The translations under genes and the position numbers were made by a program. From contig NC_092580.1 of assembly GCF_037975245.1 (NCBI RefSeq), forward strand, positions 30,374,001 to 30,434,000: a DNA stretch of 60,000 nt, written 5' to 3'. Positions 12,201 to 24,896 of the stretch are shown here, in pieces (position 1 is the first letter of the stretch; every line of letters starts with the position of its first letter). Source of the stretch: Apostichopus japonicus (lineage: Eukaryota > Echinodermata > Holothuroidea > Aspidochirotida > Stichopodidae). The notes below the pieces were generated by a model. The model searched no databases and had not been told where the DNA came from. It saw nothing but the letters and a program-made list of their open reading frames with translations.

Positions 12201-15200
12201 AATGCATTATGGCATTAAACTAACTTGTAACTAAGATCAATACATACAGTAGAGAGATTCTAAAATCATAGTCTTCAATCTGCAAACAAGAGTATTGTGT
12301 TTGATAGGATTTTCACTGTCAAGGTTCATTTGTTTTTAATGAGTGAATCCTGTCCATCGTTTGCTTGACAAGTTGACAGTAACATGGGTATTGCCCAGGT
12401 TTCAGAGAGTGCCAAAAAATGTTCAAGAAACCGCAATGTTGGTTTCCACTGCTTTCAACATGTGCTGAGATGTTGCCTCAATATGTGCCTCAAAGAACAG
12501 TTTTGTCTCAGATAAGTGACACCAAAAATATAAAAGGCAATGCTTGAGAAGTTGAGTACAGCACTTTAATATGAGCACTAGAATTGAGAACTGGTGCTAA
12601 ATGATCATGACTGGTGCTAGATGAATATAATGGGTGATAGATGAATATAACTGGTGCTACAGTAGATGAATATAACTAGTGGGAGATGAATATAACAGGT
12701 GGTAGATGAATATAACTGGTGCTAGATGAATATAACTGGTGCTAGATGAATATAACTGGTGTTAGATGAATAAAACTGGTGTTAGATGAATATTACTGGT
12801 GATAGATGAATATAACTCGTGCTAGATGAATATAACTCGTGCTAGATGAATATAACTTGTGCTAAATGAATATAACTGGTGTTAGACGAATATAACTGGT
12901 GGTAGATTTATATTACTGGTGGTAGATTTATATTACTGGTGATAGATGAACATAACTGGTGTTAGATGAATATAACTGGTGCTACAGTAGATGAATATAA
13001 CTAGTGGAGATGAATATCACTGTTGATAGATGAATATAACTGGTGATAGATGAATATCACTGCTGATAGATGAATATAACTAAAAATGAGTTTTACGGTT
13101 TAATAACCCTATATACACAATAAGTAATCTTTATACATTTTATTTCATTCTGGAATAACTACTTGCTCATTTCTATTCAGGGCAGGTCCAAGCTATTGTA
13201 TCCCTAGAAGCCAAATTTCAAACTTTACTGAAACAAGCTAAATGTGGTGTCATGTTAAAGCTGAAATATTGAAGTTTCAGATTTTCATATTTTTTTTGAA
13301 TTTTTTTGCCTATTCAAACAATTAGAGCCAGCTAATTTGCATAAATTCAAATTGCAGTGTGACGTACGGGACATTTGGAATCATATTTCGCTGCCAGCAA
13401 TATAAACTTATTGAATATAAGTTATGTGGGACATGATACACCCTTCCTTCCAATAATTTTGACATATTATGTTTGGGGGTTCATCAATTAAATATGCTAA
13501 TTAGCTAGTGTCCAAATACTGATGTCCCGTACGTCACAATTTTCAGCACTTTTTTCAAGTTTTGATATGGAGGAACAATTTTTTTTTTTGTGATATTCTA
13601 TAAAGTTCTAATTAAGAACATTGCTCAACAATATCCATCCCAAAAAAATTGAAATAATATTCACTGCAAATCTAATTATCAAATTTAAAAATGTGACGTA
13701 CGGGACAAAATGTGACGTACGGGACATAGTGTGGTGGAAACCCTGTATTTATACATAATAAACATGCATGGGCTCCAATGGGGACCTCTACTGGAAACCT
13801 TCCAATGCTTACAAGTTTATTTTGTTGAAAGCTGGTAGTTGCAACTTATAATCCCTGCATGCCTGAAGAGCACATCATGGCACCAAATAAACTATTGACT
13901 GAGGACCACTAACAGCCCGGGTGTTATTTGACTATTGGGAAGTCAATTGTGCGTGTGGGGGATACAGAATCATCTACAATGCTATTCAACATTGACATTG
14001 AATGAGGACTACTTCAAGAATGTTGAGTTTGCATTTCCAAATTTCATAGGCCTATTTTGAAGTGTGACTATGATTATGTGCAACTATGTTCTTGTTTCCT
14101 GAACTTAGATAGTAGACATTGAGATTTTTAGTTACAAGTGTAGAGTTTCGCTCGCCCAATTTTTGCATAGGACAATCACTGAGTTTGTTCAATAACCAGT
14201 ATTAGGTATATAGAGTTTTCTTTGTTGTACTAGTTTCATAGATGGACATTACGTGGCATTACTGTGGACATTTTGGTATATTTGAATGGGATGGATCATA
14301 TTTCAACTTCAGGGTCAATAGTGGGAAGTATGATACAGTGTTGTACAGTATACACACCAAAACAGTTTTGCACCAAAACTTTGAATCTTGAATCATTTGT
14401 GGTCTAACAAAGCAAGAATTGATGTTCTGACTATTTGGTCTGGTAACCAGTATTAGGTCTATGGAGTTTTCTTTGTTGTACTAGTTTCATAGATGGACAT
14501 TACGTGGCATTACTGTGGACATTTTGGTATGTTTTGAATGGGATGGATCATATTTCAACTTCAGGGTCATTAGTGGGGAGTATGATACAGTGTTGTACAG
14601 TATACACACCAAAACAGTTTTGCACCAAAACTTTGCATCTTGAATCATTTGTGGTCTAACAAAGCAAGAATTGATGTTCTGACTATTTGGTCTGGTAACC
14701 AGTATTAGCTCTACAGAGTTTTCTTTGTTGTACTAGTTTCATAGATGGACATTATGTGAACGTTACTGTGGACATTTTGGTATGTTTTGAATGGGATGGA
14801 TCATATTTCAAATTCAGGGTCAATAGTGAGGAGTATGATACAGTGTTGTACAGTATACATACCAAAACAGTTTTGCACCAAAACTTTGCATCTAGAGTAA
14901 TTTGTGGTCTAAAAAAGCTAGAATTGATGTTATGAGTACTTGATGTATGTGTAGAGTAGATTAATACTTTATGCATTCCATGTTTTACGTGGAATGATCT
15001 CACAAGTACTGTCACTACTCTGTTCCGTATCCCAGAAAGAAGGAAATATGGCATGAAATTACCAATGACATTGTTCTGGCATATCCAAAATAATGTTTTC
15101 ATGTAGAAACCAGCTTGTTATGGTATATTCACGAATAAAAATATGAGTTTTCATAGTCAATATGTATATGGACAAATTGTCCCGTACGTCACATGTCCCG

Positions 15201-17802
15201 TACGTCACAGGACAATTTTTATTTGTGTAACCACTGTACTGGAATGGCTTCATATTTTTTTCTAATATGTTACAGCTTAGCCCTTGGAAGGTTAGGCTAT
15301 TCACTAGTTATAACAGCTTGATCACTGCCCTCCTAATTTCAGAGCGCTTTCAGCTTTGCTCTTTAGTAAAAAAAACACAAAATTCTCTGGTCCCGTACGT
15401 CACACTGTACATTAATTAAGATGGAACCTAATTAAAGCAAGTGTTGGAAATCTTCATGAGTTTGTAATAAAGTAGCAGCAATAACAAATATGAAAACATG
15501 AAAAAGTTTCTGGAAAATAGATTTTATATAACTTTTAGACAAATTCAAGTCTCTGAAATGTCCCGTACGTCACAGTACAAATAGCTTGGACCTGCCCTTC
15601 ATTTAAAGTACAGCAGACACCTAGACCAACTAGCCTCATATTCAGTACATTTGTTTTATGTCATAAACTCATTCAAAATCTCTTGATATGTTTGAAAAGC
15701 TCTTTTTCTGTCCAAGATATACAGTACACATTTGAAGTCTCTGATAAATCTGGGAAACTCATTAAATATTTGCAAATTATGATGTGGAGTGTTGCACTCA
15801 TCAACCTTTCTTATTTTAAGGCCTTAATAAGTTAACCCCTAAATACATTTCTTACATATATCATTTGAATAATGAGATGTTCCTCTTTTCTTTTCTTTCT
15901 TTAATATTTCCGAAAATTGCCTTAGACCACAAAGCTGTGTTCAGTGTCCTTGAAATGAAGGTTGTAAAAACAAAGGAATAACATAATAGAAAATTAGGCA
16001 GTTACTCCCTCTACATCATCAAATGTGCACAGTGGCGTAGGAAGGTACTTTTGAGTGGGAGGGCTGAAGACTGATGGCCGGCCTGGGGGAGTGGTCTAAG
16101 GGGAGGGGGTGTCCCCCTCCCCTTTGGAATTTTTTGCATTTCCAGGTATCCTCAGATGCAATTTGGTGCAATATAGCACACTTCAACAGCCACTCCATTT
16201 TGTAAACTTAATTTTGTATTTTCACCTGGCCTTAGATGCAATTTGGTGCTCCAAATGAGATTTTTTTCTCATTTGGAAATGAAAAAGGGGTTTTCTGACT
16301 TGCGAAGCGGGGGGGCGGAATGATACTTCCGCCCCTCCACATTTCTCACTGGGGGGGCTGGCGCCCCCCCAGCCCCCCGGTTCCTACGCCCTTGAATGTG
16401 CATAATTAGCTAATGTTTATTCATAAATCAACCTAGAAAATTACGAAAAGACGTGACAAAAGAACGGTCAATCCTTGATGGATTTTGATGGGAGATGCAG
16501 CTATTTTCATGATTTTTAATGTCTATTAGAGTGATTAGGATGATGATGTTCATAGGTTTCTGTAGACCTTAAATGACTATTGCCCTCTATTCTATTGAGT
16601 AACTCTTCAACTTACTGTTGGTGGAGAATTTATGTTGATTATTGAACAGTTTATGATATTCTTTCTTTGTCTTTTTGATCTTTCAGATGATGGTGATGAG
16701 GTGCTTATAGATATTGACAGTAAATCCAATACATCCATTTTAGAACATGTAAAGAAACTTTTAGGAAAATCAGAGTGAGTCAGATAATTTTTCAATATCT
16801 GTTTTTAAAATATGATTTATGATGTGTCCTTTGTTAGTACTTCTATAGCAGTACCTTAGCCAGCTCCTTTAAAATTTGAAAATGAAATGTTTTCTGAAGC
16901 ATCTTGTTTGCATTTGCAAAGTAAATGGCCTCTGGCCACATAAGTATCAGATTGTTTAAATATATCTATTTATATTTAGAAGCTGTCAAAAAGGAGGGGG
17001 GGGGGGGGTCAGCTGCCTCTACCCCCTTCCTATGCATATTGTACAGCTTTATCAAAGGCATGCGCCAAGTATTTAATATGCCAAGTAAGGCAGTAACCTT
17101 TTCCATACAGATCTATATGTTAGTTCGACCAAATTTGCATCTTTAACTTTTGGGCATAAATTGTCATTATTCCCAAGAAACTGATAGAGTCAGAAACCAC
17201 CAAAGAAGACCTGTAAGCTATACCCTAGATGTAGCATGCCCGGTATGCACATAAGGCCGCTGAGTGTGAGCTATACACTTAGATGTAGCATGCCCGGTAT
17301 GCACATATTGGCCGATAACCGCACTTAGTGTGAGCTTACACTTAGATGTAGCATTTTCCCATATGCACATATGGCTGGTTAGTGTGTAAAATAACTGCCT
17401 TCAATCCCAATAGTTTAAGACAAGGTGAAATATATTCTCGTTATCAAATGAACTAACGACACATTGTCAACTCACCAAAGCCCTCCTGGGTGCACCAGAT
17501 ATCTAGGCCACTCGTCTTCAAATTTGTTAAATAACAAGCTTGGTCAAATTTCTTAAACTTTTTGCAGAGAGATTCTGTCTGCAGAAAGGAAAGCTAGGGA
17601 GAAGAAGACAAATCCAGCTAATTTCGGAAGAGAGTTTGCCAGGGAGTGTATTTGCCAGGTTCCAGGACAAGTACCGTGTCCATCTGTCGTGCCTCTACCC
17701 GAAGAACTAAGAGGAAAGAATATCGATTACAGAACTCTATTGCTTAAATCCGCCCGTGGAAGAGACCCAAATATTCCAGATGAAGAGGAGGAGGAGGATT
17801 AG
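9110..17802 (+). CDS. MRPS25: mitochondrial small ribosomal subunit protein mS25, four coding exons
   Basis: Component of the small subunit of the mitochondrial ribosome. Exons: 9110-9243, 11176-11282, 16687-16774, 17568-17802; joined they give 564 nt, 187 codons plus stop, slightly longer than the human protein (about 173 residues). All junctions are GT-AG and the phases agree (2, 1, 2). I recognise the family from several diagnostic stretches: the N-terminus [20 protein letters not shown], the middle [20 protein letters not shown] followed by NLTPSPFIR, and the C-terminal [20 protein letters not shown]. Residues about 35-115 correspond to the thioredoxin-like L51/S25/CI-B8 domain known for this family. 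The tail ends in an acidic run (DEEEEED) that makes it longer than the human protein. The first ATG begins the conserved MPMKG start. There is no in-frame lesion, so it is probably functional. Intron 2 (5.4 kb) is loaded with repeats. I see no canonical AATAAA soon after the stop. Confidence 0.95.
11176..11282 (+). CDS. MRPS25: MRPS25 coding exon 2
   Basis: 107 nt after the acceptor CTCTACAG and before the donor GTAAGA. Encodes the strongly conserved [15 protein letters not shown] and TPSPFIR segments of the thioredoxin-like fold. The overlapping longer open frames starting in the intron are read-through artefacts. Confidence 0.95.
12588..13082. repeat. 20-bp minisatellite in MRPS25 intron 2
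   Basis: About 24 imperfect tandem copies of a 20-bp unit close to ACTGGTGCTAGATGAATATA. Copies vary at one to three positions, with a few carrying CAGTA insertions or a short deletion. The copies abut directly, so this is not a spacer-repeat array. Confidence 0.95.
13180..15597. mobile_element. inverted-repeat DNA transposon with subterminal 16-mers, 2.4 kb
   Basis: The ends are perfect inverted repeats, GGGCAGGTCCAAGCTATT at 13180-13197 and its complement at 15580-15597. Both are flanked by TTCA (13176-13179 and 15598-15601), a possible 4-bp target duplication. Inside are eight copies of a 16-mer, TGTGACGTACGGGACA in mixed orientation (13368, 13523, 13692, 13711, 15178, 15194, 15389, 15559), clustered in the two end regions, the usual layout of transposase-binding subterminal repeats. 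The centre holds three tandem 252-bp units. I see no transposase, so it is non-autonomous; superfamily not assigned. It lies in MRPS25 intron 2. Confidence 0.8.
14194..14945. repeat. three tandem copies of a 252-bp unit
   Basis: Units begin at about 14194, 14445 and 14697 with AACCAGTATTAG and are roughly 95% alike. They form the centre of the 13180-15597 transposon. Confidence 0.93.
16030..16394. mobile_element. hAT-like MITE, 365 bp, in MRPS25 intron 2
   Basis: Left end CAGTGGCGTAGGAA, right end reading CAAGGGCGTAGGAA on the other strand, and an identical 8-bp duplication AATGTGCA at 16022-16029 and 16395-16402. The interior carries G-runs and, near the right end, a G-run/GGCGCC/C-run palindrome. 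It is too small to encode a transposase. Confidence 0.88.
16687..16774 (+). CDS. MRPS25: MRPS25 coding exon 3
   Basis: 88 nt after a pyrimidine tract and CAG, before the donor GTGAGT. Encodes [14 protein letters not shown] and the EHVKKLLGK helix, matching the family's VLVDVETKSN and HIRKILGK segments. Confidence 0.95.
17227..17385. repeat. three tandem copies of a ~54-63 bp unit in MRPS25 intron 3
   Basis: AGATGTAGCA followed by a TGCCCGGTATGCACAT-like segment recurs at 17227, 17281 and 17344; the third copy is more diverged. Confidence 0.85.
17568..17802 (+). CDS. MRPS25: MRPS25 coding exon 4 and stop
   Basis: 235 nt after TTTTTGCAG, ending in TAG at 17800-17802. Encodes the NPANFG motif, the cysteine-containing [14 protein letters not shown] motif, PLPEELRGK, and a terminal acidic run of about seven residues. 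Confidence 0.95.
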
Positions 17803-20800
17803 TAAGGGTGATGAAGCTCTGACAAGAGGAAGGAAAAAGAATGGAGAAGTGGCTTTCGACATGCAATATAAACCTGTTAGTTTTCATTGAATGAATGCAT
17901 GGCATAGTCAACAGTCACGTGGGACAGTCACGTGATGCTTACACAAACAGTTACAAGAATTGTTCTGACCATATTTTGAACAACAAATGAGTAACAACAT
18001 GGATTTGTTCCTATGGGTTCTAGTTTTGAGTGGATTGTAATACAGTCTCTACTATGTAACCTAATATCATGACATCATGGACATAGATACTGTAATTTCT
18101 AATTAATTGTCTGATTGTCTATACACAATACTAGTACTGTATTATCCAGTGGGTCCTTTGAGGCAGTTAACTAGGGGCCCAGTGTTCAAGGGGTTTTTGT
18201 GATCCCTTCCCAGCAAAACATACCAACTTTCTAATTTTGAACTGTTCCTGCAAATAGCAAATGGGATGGGGGGGGGGGGCAATGGGTTGGTGGGAGTGGA
18301 GCACATGGTGTCTTAGTGCTACAGAGGAGTTCATCTAGCACTGCACATCACTAAGATTCTCAACTTCTTCATCAGTCTGTGGATGTGTACATTCAGAGTT
18401 GGCAGAGGAAGGTCCAGTTATGGAGGGATCAAGAGGGTTGAGGCCCCACACTTAACTTTGAAGGGCAGTGGGATATGTGACTTTGATTTGAAGGGGCAAA
18501 CAACAAGATTGTCATCAGAATGTATCAACAGAATTGACCCTCAGTGTATTTTGTACCACAAATTCCCCCATTTGAATATTTTTTTTTTCTCAACAAAACA
18601 GCCATTTTTAATTTACTATTGTGTTTTGATTTTTCATCTAAAACAGCCATTTATTTTGTCACGTTGTATTATTAATTTCTCGACAAGATGACTTAACTAA
18701 ATACACAAGAGCACTTTCTCACGACAAAAATAGCACAAAATTTAGAACAAAAGGATAACTTCTAATTATGAAAAGGGGGACCTTTTCACAGAAGTGGGTG
18801 GCTTAGCCCCTTTCCGCCATCATTGTGTGCCGTTGGAATTAAGAAACAGTTCACCAAATTGAATAGTAAACAAGGTTCATTACTATTTGTAACACTGTAT
18901 TAAAGTGTTTGTACACTTAATGCTACTGAAAGACTGCCCTCATTTTTGTTAGTTTGTTCAGTGTCAAATCAAGTTCTCAAGTAATCATTTTACATTTGGA
19001 TCATTGCAGCCTCAGGGAACACATAGTTATACAGCTCCTTTCTCCATATTGTATCCGCGGAATGACCTTCTAAACTTTGGTTGGAAAATTTCTCTTTGCA
19101 CCCGCAACTCACAAAATTTCACATTTATGACTATTGAAAGTTCATAAGCTAAATCTTCATACTTTTCATATCAATGTTTTTGCCACAGATGATGAACCTG
19201 GCTTTACATTCTAGCTTCAAGTTTACTTTTGTGTCAGTTTTTGGGGGACTTTTGGAGGTCAAATCTTTGCCCACATGAGTGATCACATGAATCCCACATC
19301 ACAAACATAATGTCAATAGGAATATATCTACATTCAGACACATAAGTAAAGGCCCATGGCCAGGCTAGAGCACAGGAGGACTGTGCACCTTCGCCTTCCC
19401 ACTCATGTGTGTCACCATCATGTCAGTTGCTGGGTGGGCCTACATAAGTATGCAATTTATAGGAAAAGAGCATGATACATGCCAAGTTGGAACCAATGGA
19501 AATGTTTCTCCTTCTTTATGTACTCCTTCTTTACGTCAAAGGCTCCCCCTGTGGTCAGTAAAGCTTGTTTTAAATTTTCCATCACTTAAATATATGTCTA
19601 CTGACACACCACACCCTATTCAATGGTACTTTACTATTCCATGAGGTGGCTGTATGAAACATTAGAGTGAAATATTAAACCTGATGAATGGAGATTATAT
19701 TCTGAAAACCTGAATTATTTGCAGTTAATTTGTATTTTGTATTTTTATTTTGTAAAGGGAAAGTTGCTAATGTAGGAAAGGGGATGAAACGATGGCAAGT
19801 GGGAGTTGATTTGTTGGTGTTTTTTGATTGAAATAACTAGTTTATGTAGTTAACAAGTAAGTGTTGTTAGGAAGTGGTCCAGAAGTAGTTTTGCATGAAA
19901 CTTTGTAGAAAATTGGTAGAAAAAGAAAAGTAGTTAGGAAATCAGTTTTTTATTCTCTTGGCAGCTTTGTTTGCTTGTTTGTTCTTCTTCCTAAAAAGAA
20001 CACTCACAAAACTCTTTGCAAACAAAATGTTGAATGTTTTACTGTTTATGTTGTTCCAGATATGCATATTTATATGGATCATAGGAGGAATTTTATGTAA
20101 TACATATTCATTTCTAAGTTCATTTGAGCTCATATGGAAACCACTTAGTAGTTTAGTGACCTACTACACAGACGGACTAAGAAAAACAAAAAACAGGGGT
20201 CTAAGAGAGGGCGCTATTCTTAAATACCTGATCACAGTAGCAGGAACGAAGTACATAGCCTATGTTCTCTAACTGTATTCAAAACTCACGCCTATTTTGA
20301 GACAAAGAAGCCAAAAATCATGAGGATCATTGACCCCAAACTCCTTCATCATCGTCCTGATGCCCATCAACTTAATAAATGGAGTTTGACCGTGACAAAA
20401 GAATTGTACAACATCTCTGTAGAGATTTAAGGCAGATACTATAGTGGATAGTCAATTGAAGTTACAGGCCAGATGTAATAACTGCTGAAGATATTGTCAA
20501 GTCAATGCGGTAGAGAATTTTAAAAAGTCCCTTTCACGAAACGGTCCTCTTCATGAGAGACTCGTGCCTTGTAATTGGGGGGGGGGGGGGCGCTTCAGCG
20601 TTCCCAATACGTACTATGGCTAATGGTTATACGGACGTGGAACTTAATCATCATCCTCTGAACATCCAATTGTGGACTCTAAACGAAGTCGAATAAATAA
20701 ATGGGGGCGTTTAAATATTAAAAAGTCAACCCCTAAAACGAAACAAAAAATAGAAAGACGGAAGAAGCAAGTCAAGTGCCCATTCAATGTAAGGAGTAAA

Positions 20801-21258
20801 TAGTGGCTGACCTTGCCAAGCACGTATTTACGAAAGATAATTATACAAACTATAATAAGCGAATTCCTCGCCTTTGTTAAATACTACGGTTGTACTACTA
20901 CTACTCTTGATTGATGTGTTTCACATATATGTTGGGTACATAACCCGACCCATGGATGGTTACGGAAATAGTAACTCAAGTTGCGAGGGTCTGTTCTAAT
21001 CACCGTAATGTTTGGAATTAGATAGTCGATCTCATCACCGTATTGTTTTGAATTGTGGGAGTGGTTGATCCAATTATATCCCTCCTAAGATGCGATGCGT
21101 TGTGTTTGGCAATATATTGTGAAAGTTCATCGTAATGTTACCTGCCGTGCACCATTGCGGTTTCAACAAAATGTATATGCCTACCGATCGTGTTGATGCC
21201 TCAGTGCTTGGACACTTTGCCATCAGGTGTGGTCGCACTCTTGAGGTGAGTAACATGG
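17803..21258. other. intergenic, downstream of MRPS25
   Basis: Should begin with the MRPS25 3' UTR. Beyond it I see no supported gene. G-runs at about 18250 and 20578 and an ACTAGGGGCCCAG stretch near 18170 look like transposon debris. The open frames at 18383-18691 and 19958-20272 have no recognisable domain or splice context. Confidence 0.5.
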
Positions 21259-21266
21259 CTTGCGAA

Positions 21267-21933
21267 CAAGGGCGGCGGAACCGGGGGGGGGCACAGGGGG
21301 CACGTGCCCCCCACTTTTCCTCAGGTTAAAAATGTGCCCTTTTTCTACATAAAAATTGAGGTGTCTCAAGTTAGCAAGAGGCCAGGGAACCAAAATGAAC
21401 ACTCGGGAAGGGCCGTTTCCGGCCATCTGAGGGCATTGTAAAACCAAATATGTTCTTGCACGCTCCGCGCCAACTGATGGTGGCGCTCCGCTCAGATAGT
21501 CGTGCACACAAATTTGCAAATCCTGGCTACGCCCCTGACTTTTAATGAATTTATGTGGGTCAAACTCAAAGCTATTTCGAATGGAAACAATTTGTTAAGA
21601 TATTAACAAGATATAAACTCTAATTCGGAAGTTCCTACATTAGCAACTAGCATGATTTCACCTCATTCTGTCTCAAAAGAAAACTTGTTCCTTGTTTCCC
21701 AATTTGCACATTGGATATTGCAGTATTGCAGTGCTAGTATGCATATTTTCCTTGAGGGTGGGGGGGGGGGCGGGCGTTGATGGAGTGATGTGTATACGCA
21801 AATAAGATAATACAATAAGAGTTATAAAGGGTACTAAATATCAGGCTGTATCAGTCCAATCGAATTTCTGCAAAGTGCCCTTCGACGTCGGTGCCCCCCC
21901 CCCCCCAGATTAAAAGTGCTTCCGCCGCCCTTG
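21267..21933. mobile_element. hAT-like element, 667 bp, with an inner insertion
   Basis: Ends CAAGGGCGGCGGAA and the complement CTTCCGCCGCCCTTG, flanked by the identical 8-bp duplication CTTGCGAA (21259-21266 and 21934-21941). A G-run/CACGTG/C-run palindrome lies just inside the left end. About 21355-21537 is close to part of the element at 1912-3109 and contains a minus-strand hairpin module (21452-21503); it ends GGCTACGCCCCTG, so it may be a second element inserted into the first. Confidence 0.87.
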
Positions 21934-21941
21934 CTTGCGAA

Positions 21942-24896
21942 CAATGGGGACTACAACTGCCATGGTGTACAACCGGTTGAGGTGAAACCTGTAGGTATGC
22001 ATTCCATCTTTGTGACTTTGTATATTATGCATGCTTTTACGTTGTTGTGCTTATATGACATACTCCTATGCAGGTTTCTTCATGACTGTCGTATTAGTTT
22101 TTGTGATGTCGAGTATTATTTGCTAACATCACTTATCAAATTTGGCTGCTAATATCACCGAATATTCTTTTTGGCTCCGCCTACCCCTTGTCGATATGTA
22201 TTAATATTTCTTGATATCAATTTATTTACATGTTTACATGTGGTACCTCACTTTACGGTACGCCATCATGATCACGTGGTTACAGTCTCAATATATAGGT
22301 CAGAGGGTATTGGGGTTGAAAGTGGATCAAGACTTTCCCAGGGTCTAACTTGAGAGGCTTTTCTAAAAAAGTACATGGCAGTGCGGATGGTAGTGTACAT
22401 GTGTGGCGCATAAATGGAAACCCCTTTCGGCATTTTGACTGGTCATCTGTGATCATGCACTCGTGTTCAAATCGTGGTACTACACTGTAGTAAGACTACA
22501 CCGGAGTAAAATGTTTATCGCCCCCGTTTTATTTTCTGTAATGGAGATGCCAACATAACACCAAGATTCTGAATATGACCTAATGAATGCATGGTTTCAG
22601 TGTCAACACTTAGCTGTTTAGGAGGTAAAAAGGGGGGGGGGGCGGGGTGGTCTGCAAAATATATAAGCTAAAGGTGATAGTATGATTCTTTGCAAAAATT
22701 CAGATCCACGATCAATCAGGTTGTTTCGATACGTACTTAAACATATATAAAGAATGTAAATAGTTATTAAACCAAACTGTCAATATTAAAGGTTCATTAT
22801 GTATGGGCTAATTATGGTTATAAGTCTTAATGAGACCAAAAAAAGAAAGAAAGAAGGAAATAAAAGACAATAGGAAAACACAATGAGGAAATTACGAGAA
22901 AAATAATCTCAAAACTAATCATTCGGGAGCATTTCCAACTGTTTAGAGAGCGCTTGTCCTGAAAGATAAACATGAAATACACAAAACCGAAATGTTGTGA
23001 TTTTTAAAACCTTCGAATCAGAAAATAGAAAGGATTATCCATCCTTAAATGTCGATTAATGAGCTGAGGTTTTCGGTTTTTGTGTGAAATTGTTGTATAT
23101 CATGATCTCACTAACACATACCTGTACCGGATGCCGGGTGACGCCCTTCCATTTAAAGAGAGGTTTGTGATCGAAACCGATTCGACGGGTGCTTGTATGT
23201 TCTTCGTTCTCTTATTTCTATTTATATATTTTTTGGTTGATGAAACAAGGATGATACGTTGAAATGGTTCTGGTGGCACAAGGTTATATTTTCTGCAAGA
23301 TACTTAATTTGGAAATATTGAAGTACCGGTATACAGGCAACCGAATATATAATACAGATATGTAATAAAGTAGATTACCCATAATATTGAGTACGGTGCA
23401 TACCGTATTGAATCACCCTGCACCAAGGATATAGAGCTGTGAATTCCACCTCACCAAACGCAACAAGTATCGTAATAGTAAGATCGCTGTTAAATTCTAA
23501 TAAGACACTCGTCATGACGTTTCCAGCATATTAACGTTACTTGGCTCAGCGCTGAATAATTCTACTGGAGAGCGCTGACTGCAGCCGACTCCCCCGCTTT
23601 CCTTTCGGGCAGGCTGGGAAAGGAAGACATAAATAGAAGAAAACATATATTATGCATAATGATTGTACTAAAAGTGCTCTCTACTACATTCACGCTGCAT
23701 ATACATAGGTATGCAGACAACACCTTTCATGGTTTCGTACATGCGTAAGCGTACTGAACCCGTATTGAAACGTCTATATGTTAGTACTCGCCGTATTCCA
23801 TATAACACACTCCGTGGATTTATACTGGGACTCTATGCATGACGTACCGTAATACATCTAGTACATGACTTAATAGGGCAGGGTTAATACTTACTCTTAT
23901 TCGCAAGTATTGTATTCGTTCTAGTACTCAAACCAAGGATATTAAGTGTATACTTCCAGACATTGAGAAGTGTTAAAGTATACTACTGCAGTGTACCAGT
24001 GTACTTGCAGACATTGAGAAGTGTTAAAATATACTAGTGTAGTGTACTAGTGTATTTCCAGACAATGAAAAGTGCTACATTATACTGGTGTACTGTACTA
24101 GTGTACTTCCAGACATTTAGGAGTTTTAAATTTTACTACTGTAGTGTACAAGTGTACTTACAGACATTGAGAAGTGTTCAATTATACTGGCGTACTGCAC
24201 TAGTATACTTCCAGACAATTTTGAATGGTTTCCCATGGTACCGACAGAAATTAGCAATCACACGTGACAATGGAACATTTTAGGCTTTGATAACTCTATG
24301 CTACCGTTAGCGAATTTGTAGTAGGGATGGTGTTTGAAATATCCAAAGTAAAGCATAAATAATGTGATATAAAAGTTTACAAATAAGTTGCAGATGTCTT
24401 AAAGACTCCAAATCCACCATTCGACTTGAAATAAAATCGATTCAGAATACCAACTGCTTTCGAACGGTAAACTATAGATAATGGGCAGGTTGTATGCCTC
24501 CAGTGGCGGAGAAACAGGGGGGTTGGGGGGTTTTAACCCCCCCCCCACTTTTTGAAGAGGGGGGTTGGCCCACACAATCAACCCCCCCCCCTAGTTTTTG
24601 CCAGTAATGTTCTGTTATAGCCATGTTATGTGCTCCAAATGGCATAATAAATCAAATTATTAATTTGAAATTGTTAAAGTCATTTCAACCTTTTACCTGG
24701 TAGGCTACATCAACAATTAACGACCGAAAACCGAGTTAGAATTGACCCACACAATATTTCTAGCCCCTTTCCCCCACCTTGCGCATTGGAACTTGTAGCT
24801 CATAGCGCTAACTTCACCCCACAACAGACATACACAAAATAACGTTTTGTTGCTGTTGAATAGCTTTGCAACTGTATACACTTGCCAACTTCAACG
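21942..24896. other. intergenic, no gene seen
   Basis: Contains G-runs at 21760 (just upstream) and 22632, a purine-rich stretch at 22838-22880, a 51-bp tandem array, and an isolated terminal-repeat end (CAGTGGCGGAGAAAC beside a G/C-run palindrome at about 24503-24548) without a visible partner. Confidence 0.5.
23949..24216. repeat. 51-bp tandem repeat, about five copies
   Basis: CTTCCAGACATTGAGAAG-like starts at 23953, 24004, 24055, 24106, 24157 and 24208, exactly 51 bp apart. Because 51 is a multiple of three, one frame stays open across the array and mimics a repeat protein; I read no gene here. Confidence 0.92.

Noticed and set aside
12588-13082. CRISPR-like array
   Set aside because: Units are head to tail without spacers and the host is a eukaryote; it is a minisatellite.
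18383-18691. 102-residue open frame downstream of MRPS25
   Set aside because: Low-complexity ending, no homologous motif seen, no splice context.
24050-24283. 77-residue repeat protein
   Set aside because: The frame is an automatic result of a 51-bp tandem repeat; no splice or start support.
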